From assembly GCA_016932575.1 (NCBI GenBank), contig JAFGCO010000042.1, positions 18,682 through 82,681 on the forward strand: a stretch of 64,000 nucleotides of DNA. The letters are read 5' to 3'. Source of the DNA: a bacterium (GTDB lineage Bacteria > Zhuqueibacterota > QNDG01 > JAFGCO01). The stretch's first letter is position 1; each line of letters starts with the position of its first letter. Positions 16,788 through 27,600 of this stretch are shown one piece after another. A program made the position numbers and the translations under genes. The notes beneath the pieces were generated by a model that did not search any database, was not told where the DNA came from, and saw nothing but the letters and a program-made list of their open reading frames with translations.

Positions 16788-18350
16788 ATGAAAAGCACAC
16801 ACATCAGTAAGCGCATCCCGAATGAGCTGCTTTCTCGTCTCAGCGATTTTATCAATATCAATATCGGGCTTTATTTTCCCAAAGATCGCTGGCTGGATTT
16901 GCTGCGAGGTATTCGGTCGGCCATGCCCGACTTCGGTTTTGATGATCTGGAAGAAGGAATTCGCTGGTTATTATCTAATCCGTTAAAACAAAAACAGATC
17001 GAAGTGCTGGCTTGCCATCTTACAGTTGGCGAAACGTATTTTTTCAGAGAACCCAAGACGTTTGAGGCATTGGAAAAACACATTTTACCAAAGCTTATAC
17101 GAACACGCTGGCAGAACCAGAAGCGAATACGTGTATGGAGTGCGGGGTGCTGCACAGGCGAAGAGGCGTATTCGATGGCAATTTTACTCAGTCGTCTTAT
17201 TCATGATATTCAGGACTGGAATATTACCATATTGGCTACTGACATCAATCCGATTTTTCTTAAAAAGGCTCAGGACGGTATCTATCGGGAATGGTCATTT
17301 CGGGGAACGCCTTTCTGGCTGAAAGAGCAGTATTTCCGAGACAGGGGGAATGGATTTTATGAAATACTGCCTCAGTTCAAACGTATGATAAAATTTCAGT
17401 ATCTTAATCTGGTGGAAGACACATTCCCTTCTATTTATAATGATACCAATGCCATGGATTTGATTTTTTGTCGAAACGTCTTGATGTATTTTTCAACCAA
17501 ACAAGTCGAAAAAACCATTAGCCGATTTCATCAATCCCTGCTTGATGAAGGATGGCTGGTGACTGCGTCCAGTGAAACCTCTCATATTTTTTACTCCCAA
17601 TATATCACGGTTAATTTTCCGGGTACCATTCTTTATAAGAAGGGAACATACGAGGCACAAGGGTATACGAGAATAGAAGATGGATATTCGGATAGTGCAT
17701 CTCACCTTCATGAAGATGAGGATATTGTTCATTTTCCAATGATCACACCTGTCAAGATTTCCTCTCATCAGGTTTCAGAACCCCAGGAAAAACAGGCTTC
17801 ATTCGTCGAAGAGCCAGAAGTCACAGCCGATAATAATGAAGAAGTTATTGAACAACTTTTTCAGGAAGCCCTTTTGACTTACAATCAGGGAAATTATATC
17901 AAAACCATTGATTTGATATTAGGTTCGATTGTGCAATGTGAGTCATATCCGAAAATGATGACCTTGCTGGCCAAAGCGTATGCAAATCGGGGAGAATTAA
18001 ATCATGCGCTCACCTGGTGCGAAAAAGCTCTCAAAGAAGATAAGTTGAATCCGGCTTTTCATCATTTACATGCTGTCATTTTACAGGAACAAGGCGAGCA
18101 TGACAAGGCTGTCCATGCGTTAAGACGGGCGCTGTATCTTAATCCTGATTTTGTTTTGCCATACTTTATGCTTGGAACCCTGCAGCGCCAGCATGGCAAG
18201 CTTGTGGAAGCCGATAAGTATTTTGAAAATGCGTTGAATATCTTAAACAATTATGAGCAAGATGATGTGCTGCCTGAATCTGAAGGGATGACTGCAGGGC
18301 GAATGTATGAGCTCATTCGTGTGACCATGAATAAGGAGATGCCGGCGTGA
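16788..18350 (+). CDS. cheR: CheR methyltransferase with C-terminal TPRs
   Basis: A 520-residue protein. Residues 1 to about 275 are CheR, which methylates receptor glutamates with S-adenosylmethionine: GETYFFREP near residue 82, the SAM loop VWSAGCCTGEEAYSMA, ILATDINP and DLIFCRNVLMYF. A linker is followed by about three or four TPR-like repeats (about 350-500, for example NPAFHHLHAVILQEQGEHDK). CheR-TPR fusions occur in alternative-function chemosensory systems such as Frz and pilus-linked clusters. The stop overlaps the start of the next gene. Confidence 0.9.
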   Translation: MKSTHISKRIPNELLSRLSDFININIGLYFPKDRWLDLLRGIRSAMPDFGFDDLEEGIRWLLSNPLKQKQIEVLACHLTVGETYFFREPKTFEALEKHILPKLIRTRWQNQKRIRVWSAGCCTGEEAYSMAILLSRLIHDIQDWNITILATDINPIFLKKAQDGIYREWSFRGTPFWLKEQYFRDRGNGFYEILPQFKRMIKFQYLNLVEDTFPSIYNDTNAMDLIFCRNVLMYFSTKQVEKTISRFHQSLLDEGWLVTASSETSHIFYSQYITVNFPGTILYKKGTYEAQGYTRIEDGYSDSASHLHEDEDIVHFPMITPVKISSHQVSEPQEKQASFVEEPEVTADNNEEVIEQLFQEALLTYNQGNYIKTIDLILGSIVQCESYPKMMTLLAKAYANRGELNHALTWCEKALKEDKLNPAFHHLHAVILQEQGEHDKAVHALRRALYLNPDFVLPYFMLGTLQRQHGKLVEADKYFENALNILNNYEQDDVLPESEGMTAGRMYELIRVTMNKEMPA

Positions 18351-18883
18351 CAGAAGCCAGGATAAAAGATATCAACCGTATTTTAAAAGAACGCGCCAAA
18401 GAACTTTCTGAAGCGAGTGTTGATCAGGAAATTGTAGAAGAAAGTGTTGAAGTGGTCGAGTTTGTATTGGCGTATGAAAAATACGCCGTTGAATCTGCAT
18501 ATATCGATGAAGTATACCCCATGAAAGATTTTACAACCGTACCGGGGACACCTCCTTTTGTATTGGGGATTATTAATCTTCGCGGTAAAATATTATCTGT
18601 GATCGATATCCGCAAGTTTTTTGATTTACCTGTGAAAGGGCTCTCAAACCTGAATCGTGTCCTCGTTATAAAAACCCCGGAAATGGAATTGGGAATTTTA
18701 TCTGATTTTATTTTAGGGGTCCATGTCATCCCAAAGAAAAGCATTCATCCCCCTATGCCTACATTAACAGGGATTCGAGCCAAATATTTACATGGTGTTA
18801 CGGATGAAGGATTGGTATTACTGGATGTGTTGAAAATATTGTCTGATCCGGAAATTATCGTTCATGACGATATCGAAGCGTAG
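18347..18883 (+). CDS. cheW: CheW coupling protein 2
   Basis: A 178-residue CheW with an extra N-terminal helix of about 35 residues (ILKERAKELSEAS). The core reads VEFVLAYEKYAVESAYIDEV, FVLGIINLRGKILSVIDIRKFF and LSDFILGVHVI. It starts with GTG overlapping the CheR stop, with AGGAG upstream. It differs clearly from the first CheW, so it is not a recent duplicate. Confidence 0.88.
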   Translation: MTEARIKDINRILKERAKELSEASVDQEIVEESVEVVEFVLAYEKYAVESAYIDEVYPMKDFTTVPGTPPFVLGIINLRGKILSVIDIRKFFDLPVKGLSNLNRVLVIKTPEMELGILSDFILGVHVIPKKSIHPPMPTLTGIRAKYLHGVTDEGLVLLDVLKILSDPEIIVHDDIEA

Positions 18884-18957
18884 TATATTGTTGTTACATT
18901 ACCTAATCGTGGCCCGGAGCAAGGGCTGATCTGTTTAGTCATATAAAGGGGCTTATT

Positions 18958-20568
18958 ATGCGGCTAAAACTGAACCTTTCCATGAAATTAATTTTTATCC
19001 CCGCCGTTGTTCTGGTGGCATTTATCATTATATTCCTCATTATGAGAAATGCCATTAAAAAGAATGAGGAAATGATGAACAAAATTGTCAGGGGATATGT
19101 ACCCGCCTGGGAAATAAGTCAGAATTTATTGGAATCCCTTGAAAATATCCAATACAGTCTTCAAAATGCTGTCGCTGCTGAGGATTTGGAAGAACTGACC
19201 CAGGCAGACAATTATTATCAGACATTTCTCGAGCTGGTTCAAAAACAGGCTGATAATCATGTTATTGATCAGACGGCCGAAATGAGCGAGTTGAAAAATA
19301 TGGTGGAAGAGTATTATACACTCTCACGCGGCAATTCCCAGCGTTTGATTAAGGGAGAAACAGGTGAGCAGATGATCTGGGAATTAGAGAATATGACCAA
19401 ACAATATAATAATATTAAAAACCTTCTGAATCAGAAAAATCAAATCAATAAGAAAAATATGAAAGAAAACTTCGAGAATGCCATTGAAAATAATGCAAAA
19501 GCAGAGGGTGGAATTACAATATTGGCACTGATCGCCTTTATCTTTATTGTGGCATTTTCATGGTATATGGTCAATAGCATTACCGGACCTCTGAAATCCG
19601 CAATCCAGGTGGTGAGCCGTATATCTGAAGGTGATTTAACGATAAAGGTCAAAGAGAGTAATTCGAATGACGAAGTTGGTATTCTCATGCGGTCTTTTAA
19701 AAATATGCTGGATACCCTGCGAAATATGACTTCTCAAATTAAAGAAGCAGCCAATGGTCTGGCGACAGCCGCCAGTGAAATATCGGCCTCAGTCACGCAA
19801 ATTGCTTCCAGTGCTACAGAAACGGCCACGGCTGCCAATGAAACCAGCACGACTGTTGAGGAGGTTCGTCAAACAGCGCTTGATTCCAATCGTAAGGCGA
19901 AGCATGTTTCCGAGAGTGCCCAAAAGGCCGTACAAATTTCACAAGCGGGTGAAAAATCGGTCAGTGAAACAGTGGAGGGAATGCACCGTATTGAGCAGCA
20001 GATGGAATCAATTGCACAAAGTATTATGAAGCTCAGTGAACACGGTCAGGCCATTGGTGGTATTATTGCTACTGTCGAAGACGTTGCAGAACAATCGAAT
20101 CTGTTGGCTGTTAACGCCTCAATCGAAGCAGCCAAGGCGGGTGAGCAGGGAAAAGGATTTGCAGTCGTGGCGCAGGAAGTCAAGAGTCTGGCCGAACAAT
20201 CGCGGCAAGCAACATTACGTGTGAGACAAATTCTGGATGACATTCAAAAGTCCACCAGCAGTGCGGTCATGACAACAGAACAGGGCTCGAAAGCGGTTGA
20301 GGCTGGCGTCGCCAAATCCAAAGAAGCCGGAGATTCCATTCAGCGTTTGGCAAACAGTGTGGGTGAGGCAGCTCAAGCGACAACGCAAATTTCTGTTTCA
20401 AGCCAGGAACAGCTGGTTGGAATGGATCAGGTGGTTTCAGCGATGGAAAGCATTAAACAGGCCAGTACTCAGAACGTGACTGCAACAAAGCAGGTTGAAT
20501 CAGCGTCTCGAGATCTGCATGATTTAGGACAGAGATTGAAACAGTTGGTTGAACAATATATTATATAA
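18958..20568 (+). CDS. Methyl-accepting chemotaxis protein
   Basis: A 536-residue receptor: membrane helix (about residues 10-30), a periplasmic helical domain of about 155 residues of the four-helix-bundle type, a second membrane helix (about 185-205), HAMP (about 206-260) and a cytoplasmic signalling hairpin. The hairpin tip is an [20 protein letters not shown] variant. There is no CheR-docking pentapeptide at the C-terminus (it ends [10 protein letters not shown]), so CheR may dock through its TPRs. The ligand cannot be deduced. Confidence 0.92.
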   Translation: MRLKLNLSMKLIFIPAVVLVAFIIIFLIMRNAIKKNEEMMNKIVRGYVPAWEISQNLLESLENIQYSLQNAVAAEDLEELTQADNYYQTFLELVQKQADNHVIDQTAEMSELKNMVEEYYTLSRGNSQRLIKGETGEQMIWELENMTKQYNNIKNLLNQKNQINKKNMKENFENAIENNAKAEGGITILALIAFIFIVAFSWYMVNSITGPLKSAIQVVSRISEGDLTIKVKESNSNDEVGILMRSFKNMLDTLRNMTSQIKEAANGLATAASEISASVTQIASSATETATAANETSTTVEEVRQTALDSNRKAKHVSESAQKAVQISQAGEKSVSETVEGMHRIEQQMESIAQSIMKLSEHGQAIGGIIATVEDVAEQSNLLAVNASIEAAKAGEQGKGFAVVAQEVKSLAEQSRQATLRVRQILDDIQKSTSSAVMTTEQGSKAVEAGVAKSKEAGDSIQRLANSVGEAAQATTQISVSSQEQLVGMDQVVSAMESIKQASTQNVTATKQVESASRDLHDLGQRLKQLVEQYII

Positions 20569-20622
20569 CCTTTCAAGTGAGTGGGCTCAATGCAGTGTTA
20601 TCAACAGAAGTAAGGAGTTATT

Positions 20623-21045
20623 ATGGGATTAGATCCTGAATTTTTTAAAGAATTACTGTCAATGTTTAAATTGGAATGTCAGGAACATATTCAAACCATG
20701 CGTGCAGGAGTGGCCACACTGGCGGAAATTGAACCCTCTGATGAACAGGTTGAGATTTCCGAAACAATCCACAGGGCGGCTCACAGTTTAAAGGGAGCAG
20801 CCAGAACAATTGGTTTGGTTGATGTCGAGCCGATCTGTCAATCTTTGGAAAGTTGTTTTAGTGTCCTGAAACGACAAAAGGTGAAATTACCCATGGAATT
20901 GATCAGCATGCTACAGCGTGCTGTCGAAAGATTGAATGATCTTTTAGGGACCTTGGATGAAGCGGGAAAAGTAACAGGTGAAAAGTCCGAACTCACATTA
21001 TTGATCGATGATATTAATGGCAAAGTTGCGACTTTAGCAAGGTAA
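20623..21045 (+). CDS. Stand-alone HPt domain protein
   Basis: A 140-residue helical protein with the phospho-acceptor His54 in AHSLKGAARTIG. The first 110 residues closely resemble the HPt (P1) domain of the CheA encoded next, including the opening (FFKELLSMFKLE versus FFKELLSMYKIE), which suggests duplication of that domain. Having a free HPt alongside CheA allows phosphate to be drawn off or delivered to other REC domains, such as those of the hybrid kinase further down. Confidence 0.85.
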   Translation: MGLDPEFFKELLSMFKLECQEHIQTMRAGVATLAEIEPSDEQVEISETIHRAAHSLKGAARTIGLVDVEPICQSLESCFSVLKRQKVKLPMELISMLQRAVERLNDLLGTLDEAGKVTGEKSELTLLIDDINGKVATLAR

Positions 21046-21085
21046 ATGATAAAGAGTCAAATCAAGCTTTATTTCAGGAGAATCC

Positions 21086-23476
21086 ATGCTTAGTCAGGAA
21101 GAAGCATTTTTTAAAGAACTTCTCTCAATGTACAAGATAGAGGCTGAAGAACATCTGAAAGCTATTTCTTCCGGTTTGATTGAAATGGAAAAAGTAAAGG
21201 CTAAGGATAAAAGGAAGTCTATTGTTGAGACAGTATATAGGGAAGCTCACAGTTTAAAAGGTGCCTCGAGAGCAGTAAATTTGGAAGATGTGGAAACAGT
21301 ATGTCAATCAATGGAATCCATTCTTTCATTAATGAAGCAAGACGCAATCGATACAAATGCTGAGTTATTTGATATTCTGTTGAAAGCTGTTGATGTGATC
21401 GATCAATTAATTAACGATTCTGAAAAAACAGATATTTCTGAGATTATGAATAAACTGCATTCTCTGGAAGAAGGAACGTCTCAGGAGAAGTCTGCAGAAA
21501 AGAAAAAAGAAAAATCAAAAAAATCCGAGGCAACGCCGGAAAAGAAAGAGAAATCTGCAGAGAAAGAGGAAGAAAAGCCAGAAGCGAAACATGAACCCCC
21601 ACTGAAAGAAGAATCCGAACCGGAGGTTCCGGAAGAACAGGAGCAGCCGAAAGCATCAGATTCGACTGCAGCTCCCAGCCAACCTGTCGAAGTGCAGAAA
21701 CGGCTTGTGTCGGATACCATTCGCATTGCTACGGAAAAACTGGATTCTCTTTTACTGCAGGCAGAGGAAATGCTGGCAGCAAAACTGACATCAGAACAAC
21801 ATAATAAAGATCTGCAGTCTCTTTCTTTGGAACTGGAACAATGGAAGAAACGATGGGATTCTTATGATGCAGAGATTACCAGCGCCAGGCATCAATCCGA
21901 AATAAAAGGCCATAATCAGTCGCAGGGAAATGGCACACTCATTGATTTTTTACTATGGAATCAGGAACAATTAAAATCAGTGGACACCCGTATCAATGAG
22001 TTGATTCGGATTTCTGAAAATAACGCGCGGCTTCTTGGCGGTATGGTGAATAACCTTTTGGAAGACATGAAAAAGGTGCTGATGCTGCCGTTCTCCACTT
22101 TGCTTAAAATTCTTCCAAAGGTGGTCCGCGATCTGTCCCGTGATCAGGGAAAAGATGTTGAATTAATCGTGCGGGGAAGTACCATTGAAATTGACCGGCG
22201 TATCTTAGAGGAATTAAAAGATCCATTTATTCATGTGCTTCGCAATTGTGTGGATCATGGTCTGGAAAAGCCGGAAGAACGCCGGCGAAGCGGGAAACCT
22301 GTCACCGGGACGATTTCTATTACCATTTCTCAGCAAAGCGGAAATAAGGTTGAAATATTAATTAACGATGATGGTCGAGGGATTGATCCGGAAAGGGTGC
22401 GTAAAGTCGCAGTGAAAAAAGGCATTGTTATTGAATCTGAAGCCGCGGCCCTAAGCGATGAAGAATGCCGTATGTTAATTTTTCAATCGGATGTTTCGAC
22501 CAGTCCCATTATTACGGATATCTCCGGGCGTGGCCTGGGATTGCCAATTGTTCGGGAGAAAGTTGAGAAATTGGGTGGATCCTTGACACTGGAAAGTGAA
22601 GTTGGTGTTGGAACGACTTTTCAGATCACCTTGCCGGTGACCCTGGCTACCTTTCGGGGTATTATGGTGGAAGTGAATGGCCAAGTTTTTGTCATTCCAA
22701 CAGTGAATGTTGAACGCGTGATTCGCGTATCTGAAGGTGATGTGAAAACTGTTGAGAATCGGGAGGCAGTGATTATTGATGATAAGCCTTTGGCATTGGC
22801 TCATTTGGGAGACGTTCTGAGGGTACCTAAAAAGAATCAAACCATTCAGCAGACAAATCTTCATCAGGCCATGTTGCTGAGTTCAGGTGAAAAACGTTTT
22901 GTATTTACTATTGATCGGATTCTCAGTGAACAGGAAGTGTTGGTGAAGGGATTAGGCAAACAGCTTTCACGGGTCAGAAATATTGCCGGGGCGACGATAT
23001 TGGGAACTGGTCAGGTGGTTCCGATTTTAAATGTTGCAGATTTGATAAAATCCGCCGCCCGAATAACAACTATCCCGACGCGTGTATCAAAAACGGAGGA
23101 AGCAAAATTGGAAAAGAAATCTATCCTGGTTGCGGAAGATTCCATCACGTCACGGACCCTGCTAAAAAATATTCTTGAATCGGCGGGCTATGAGGTGAAA
23201 ACAACCGTGGATGGCGTGGATGCACTAACGGCTGCCCGTGCCGAACAATTTGATTTGATTGTTTCGGATATTGAAATGCCTCGCATGAACGGATTCGATC
23301 TTGTGGCGAGTATTCGTTCTGATAAAAGGACTGCTGATTTACCTGTAATTTTAGTTACAGCTCTTGAATCACGGGAGGACCGGGAGCGGGGCATTGATGT
23401 AGGTGCGAATGCCTATATTGTAAAACGAAGTTTTGATCAAAGTAATTTATTGGATGTTATCAGAAAGCTTATCTAA
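21086..23476 (+). CDS. cheA: CheA-type kinase with C-terminal REC
   Basis: A 796-residue hybrid CheA. HPt domain at about 1-110 (His55 in AHSLKGASRA); a low-complexity Lys/Glu/Pro linker (about 130-205); a dimerisation region; the ATPase domain (about 350-515, with HVLRNCVDHGLEKPEERR and NDDGRGIDPERV); a CheW-like domain (about 520-655); a REC domain (about 675-796, acceptor Asp in IVSDIEMPRMNG). No obvious P2 CheY-binding domain is visible. CheA-REC fusions are typical of Frz/Pil-Chp-type systems rather than of the basic flagellar pathway. Confidence 0.93.
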   Translation: MLSQEEAFFKELLSMYKIEAEEHLKAISSGLIEMEKVKAKDKRKSIVETVYREAHSLKGASRAVNLEDVETVCQSMESILSLMKQDAIDTNAELFDILLKAVDVIDQLINDSEKTDISEIMNKLHSLEEGTSQEKSAEKKKEKSKKSEATPEKKEKSAEKEEEKPEAKHEPPLKEESEPEVPEEQEQPKASDSTAAPSQPVEVQKRLVSDTIRIATEKLDSLLLQAEEMLAAKLTSEQHNKDLQSLSLELEQWKKRWDSYDAEITSARHQSEIKGHNQSQGNGTLIDFLLWNQEQLKSVDTRINELIRISENNARLLGGMVNNLLEDMKKVLMLPFSTLLKILPKVVRDLSRDQGKDVELIVRGSTIEIDRRILEELKDPFIHVLRNCVDHGLEKPEERRRSGKPVTGTISITISQQSGNKVEILINDDGRGIDPERVRKVAVKKGIVIESEAAALSDEECRMLIFQSDVSTSPIITDISGRGLGLPIVREKVEKLGGSLTLESEVGVGTTFQITLPVTLATFRGIMVEVNGQVFVIPTVNVERVIRVSEGDVKTVENREAVIIDDKPLALAHLGDVLRVPKKNQTIQQTNLHQAMLLSSGEKRFVFTIDRILSEQEVLVKGLGKQLSRVRNIAGATILGTGQVVPILNVADLIKSAARITTIPTRVSKTEEAKLEKKSILVAEDSITSRTLLKNILESAGYEVKTTVDGVDALTAARAEQFDLIVSDIEMPRMNGFDLVASIRSDKRTADLPVILVTALESREDRERGIDVGANAYIVKRSFDQSNLLDVIRKLI

Positions 23477-23495
23477 GTTGTGTGGAGTGTTCTCA

Positions 23496-24557
23496 ATGAT
23501 TAAAGTACTTGTTACTGAAGATTCGCCGGTTGTTCGTGGTTATTTGCAATATGTTCTAAATTCCGATCCTGATATTGAAGTGATTGGTATTGCCGAAAAT
23601 GGTGAAGAAGCTGTACGCATGGTCGAACATAACAAACCGGATGTTGTGACCATGGATATTCATATGCCGAAAATGGATGGTTTTGAAGCCACACGTCAAA
23701 TTATGGAAACCAATCCTGTCCCCATTGTGATCTGCAGTGCCAGCTGGAATCCGGAAGAAGTAGACAAAACGTTTCGCACTATGGAAGCAGGCGCTGTGGC
23801 TGCCCTTGAAAAGCCGAGAGGAATGGGGCATCCGGATTCTGAAGCATCGGTTCGTGAACTGCTTCAGACAATTAAATTAATGGCCGGTGTTAAAGTTGTT
23901 AGACGATGGTCAAAAACGCGAATTAAAAAACCGGTGGAAAAAACGATCAAGGTAGCCGAAGAAGCATCAAGAGATCTTCGGTATAAGATTGTCACTATGG
24001 GCTCTTCTACTGGAGGACCCATGGTCCTGCAGACGATTCTTGCGGGTTTGCCCAAGGATTTTCCATTACCAATCATGATTGTTCAGCATATCGCACCGGG
24101 ATTCTTAAGCGGTTTGGGCGAATGGTTAAGCCGAACAACCAATTTGCCGGTACATATCGCTTCTGACAATGAGGTCATTGAGCCCGGGAAGGTTTATTTG
24201 GCTCCTGATGGATACCAAATGGGTGTGAGCCGAGATGAACGGGTAAAATTGAAAGAGGGATATAACAATTATACACTTTGTCCTTCTGTTTCATATTTAT
24301 TCCAGGCTGCCTGTGAGACTTTTGGAAGTGAGGTGATCGGTGTATTACTGACCGGTATGGGGCGTGATGGCGCGGAAGAGTTGAAGGCACTTCGGAGTCG
24401 GGGTGCGCCTACCATTGCCCAGGATAAAGAGAGTTCTGTGGTACACGGAATGCCGGGAGAAGCGATTAAATTGGGGGGAGCAACCTATGTGCTCAGCTCT
24501 TCAAATATTTCAAAAAAATTGGTCGAACTGGTTGTCAAATCGGAAAAAAAGAAATAA
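23496..24557 (+). CDS. cheB: CheB receptor methylesterase
   Basis: A 353-residue protein with an N-terminal REC domain (acceptor Asp in VVTMDIHMPKMDG) and a C-terminal methylesterase domain. The catalytic triad is visible: Ser in TMGSSTGGP, His in IVQHIAPGFL and Asp in GMGRDGAEEL. It reverses CheR methylation. ATG 23496 is chosen because the REC fold begins right there; a longer frame from 23433 would run into cheA. No CheD or CheC gene is present. Confidence 0.92.
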   Translation: MIKVLVTEDSPVVRGYLQYVLNSDPDIEVIGIAENGEEAVRMVEHNKPDVVTMDIHMPKMDGFEATRQIMETNPVPIVICSASWNPEEVDKTFRTMEAGAVAALEKPRGMGHPDSEASVRELLQTIKLMAGVKVVRRWSKTRIKKPVEKTIKVAEEASRDLRYKIVTMGSSTGGPMVLQTILAGLPKDFPLPIMIVQHIAPGFLSGLGEWLSRTTNLPVHIASDNEVIEPGKVYLAPDGYQMGVSRDERVKLKEGYNNYTLCPSVSYLFQAACETFGSEVIGVLLTGMGRDGAEELKALRSRGAPTIAQDKESSVVHGMPGEAIKLGGATYVLSSSNISKKLVELVVKSEKKK

Positions 24558-24643
24558 ACACGTTGAATGTCATGGTCAGGATATTTATATAAGATAATAT
24601 TCTTAATCATCATAGATCATTTTTTTAAGTAAGGAAAAAGCAG

Positions 24644-27600
24644 GTGTTGAATCAGCAAAGACCCAAGAAAAATATTGGAATTGAAATTCTGGTTGTTGAA
24701 GACAGCGCTACACAGGCATTGCATTTGAAGCATATACTTCAACAGCACGATTATGCTGTGACAGTGGCCAAAGATGGCAAAGATGCTCTGGAATACATGA
24801 AATCGCATAAGCCAACCATTGTCATCAGCGATATATTAATGCCGGAAATGGACGGATATGAATTATGCCGACAGATTCGTGCTGATTCAAACTTGAAGTA
24901 TGTGCCGGTTATTCTTCTTACGCAGCTGGTCGATCCTCGTGATGTTATCCGCGGTCTTTTAAGTGGTGCCGATAATTTTGTAACCAAGCCTTACAGTGAG
25001 CAGTTTTTAATTTCCCGTATCCAGTATATCCTGGCCAATCAGGAATTAAGAAGAAATGCCATCACTGAGATGGGCATTGAAATTTTCTTTGCCGGACAGA
25101 AGCATTTTATCACGTCTGATCGTATGCAAATTCTCGATCTTTTGTTTTCAACATTTGAAAATGCTGTTCAGCGCAATCAGGAATTAGAGCAGGCCAACAA
25201 AGAACTCCGTAAAGCGTTAGAAACCATTGAAACGATCAATGAGGTTTCTGAAAAATTAAACCGATCTTTAAATCCAGAAGAAGTGGCCGAAGCGGTGGCG
25301 ATTGGCGTGAAACGTCTGATTGATTATGGAGAATGTCGTATATATCGTATTGATGACGATGGTCAATATCTGATCCCTCTCTATTGCAGAAAAGAAAAAA
25401 TTGATCCTTCTGACAGTCAGACCATCGAAGATTTGAAACTGGAAGTGGGAGAGGGGATTATCGGGCTGGTTTTTGCCAAAGGCAAAGCAGAAATGGTAAG
25501 TGATGTTTCCAGACACCCGAAGTCCCATTTTCCTGAAGCGGACAAGCCCCCCCAGGAATCCATGCTGGCTGTTCCGATGCAATACGAAGATCAGACCCTG
25601 GGTGTAATCGCACTGTTAAAATCAGGACTCCATCAATTTTCTGATGCCCATTTAAGAACATTGTCAATCCTGGCAGGTCAGGCGGGAGTTGCTATTGAGA
25701 ATGCCCGGCTGATGCAACAGGAACGACGCCGGACACGTCAGCTTTCTTTGATCAATGAAGTATCCAAAAAGGCAGCCTCAACATTGGAGATTGATGAGCT
25801 GTGCCACCTCGCTGTAGATGCGATTCATTCAGAATATGAACATGCCCAAGTTCTGTTAATGCTTTTGGATGAGGAAAAAGAGGAACTTTATCTGCAAATG
25901 CAAAAAGGGCCTTTTACAAAGCAGATATCCAAAAAATTACACTGCCCATTAAATAAAGGAATTGAGGGGAAGGCTGCCAATACCGGTGAAGTGGTTGTCG
26001 CCAGGAATATAAAATCTGATAAAAATTTTAAAGCCATGATTCCGGAATCGGAATCCGAGCTGGTTGTGCCCTTATCAAAGGGCGATAATCTTATAGGTGT
26101 TTTACACCTGGTCAGCAATAAATTATATGATTTTGATGAAAAAGATATTTCAATGATGAAGACTTTAACTGACCAGATTGCGATGGCCATTGAAAATGCA
26201 CAGCTATATGAAAGTGAAAAGAAAAATGCAGCAATGGCCCAGGCAGCCAGCCGGGCCAAGAGTGAATTTTTAGCGAATATGAGTCATGAAATTCGTACAC
26301 CAATGAACAGCATTATTGGATTTTCCGATTTGTTGCTCCAGGAAAATCTGCCTGAAGATTTGGCCGATTTTGTGAAAACGATAAAAATGAATGGTGAAGA
26401 ATTGCTCTATATCATCAATCAAATTCTTGATTTGGCCAAAGTAGAAACAGGCAGAATGGAAGTGGATATTGTCGATTTTGATACGCAGGAATTGGTTAAA
26501 AATGTGTCACAGTTGATTCGTCCGCGTGTACTGGATAGGGGTTTGGCTTTTCAATGTAAAACCGTCCCAAAAATATTACCACCAATTGAGAGTGACAGAC
26601 TCAAAATCCGACAGGTGCTGGTGAATCTGTTGGGTAACGCTGTTAAATTCACTGAAGAAGGCAGCGTAACAATGGAAATCATTCTTGAACAGAAGAAAGA
26701 CAAAAAGGGTGAGTTAACGGCCCATATTACAGATACAGGTGTGGGCATTCCACCGGAAAAACATGCGGCTATTTTTGAATCTTTTACACAGGCGGATGCG
26801 TCCATTACACGGAGATTCGGAGGCACGGGTCTCGGATTGACCTTGTGTAATCAAATGATTGAATTGATGGGCGGAAAAATCTGGTTTGAATCGGAAGAAG
26901 GGAAAGGAAGCACGTTTTCCTTTACAATTCCCGTTACTGTCATTCAAACCAAGGCACACGTTGAGGCTGCAAAAGCTAAAGTAAAAATTGAAAGAATAGA
27001 ACAAGATTTGGAATCCAACCAAGAAGCCGCTTCAGTACTGAGTCAGATCAAAGATAAAGTGATAAAACCGGAAGATGGCTCTCAACCCAAGGTATTGATT
27101 ATTGAAGATAATGCCAGTACGACGGCTTTGTTGCGTCGATATCTTGAACGGGATGGATATATTGTAGAGTCGGCCAATACTGGGGAAGACGGTCTTTTAA
27201 AAGCGAAATTCTATCGTCCGCATGCCATTATCCTTGAAATTCTTTTGCCCGGTAAAATGGACGGCTGGGAAGTGCTTCGAAGTCTGAAGTCCGGAAATTT
27301 AACCAAAAATATTCCTGTGATTGTATGTTCTGTACTTTCTAACCAGAAAAAGGCGTTCAGTCTGGGTGCTGTCGAATATGTTGAAAAGCCTGCCAAAGAA
27401 AAGGCGATTCTTGAAACATTGCATCGTTTTATCGGTATGCCGGAAACCAAAGACAAGGAGGTTTTGGTTGTTGATGATGATAAAACCGTTCTTGTATTGT
27501 TTGAAAGAATGCTGGCCCGTGAAGGGATTAAAGTAAAGACCTTCGACAATGGCCGGCCCGCCATCGATTATATTGAACGCAGTGATGATATTGCATTGGT

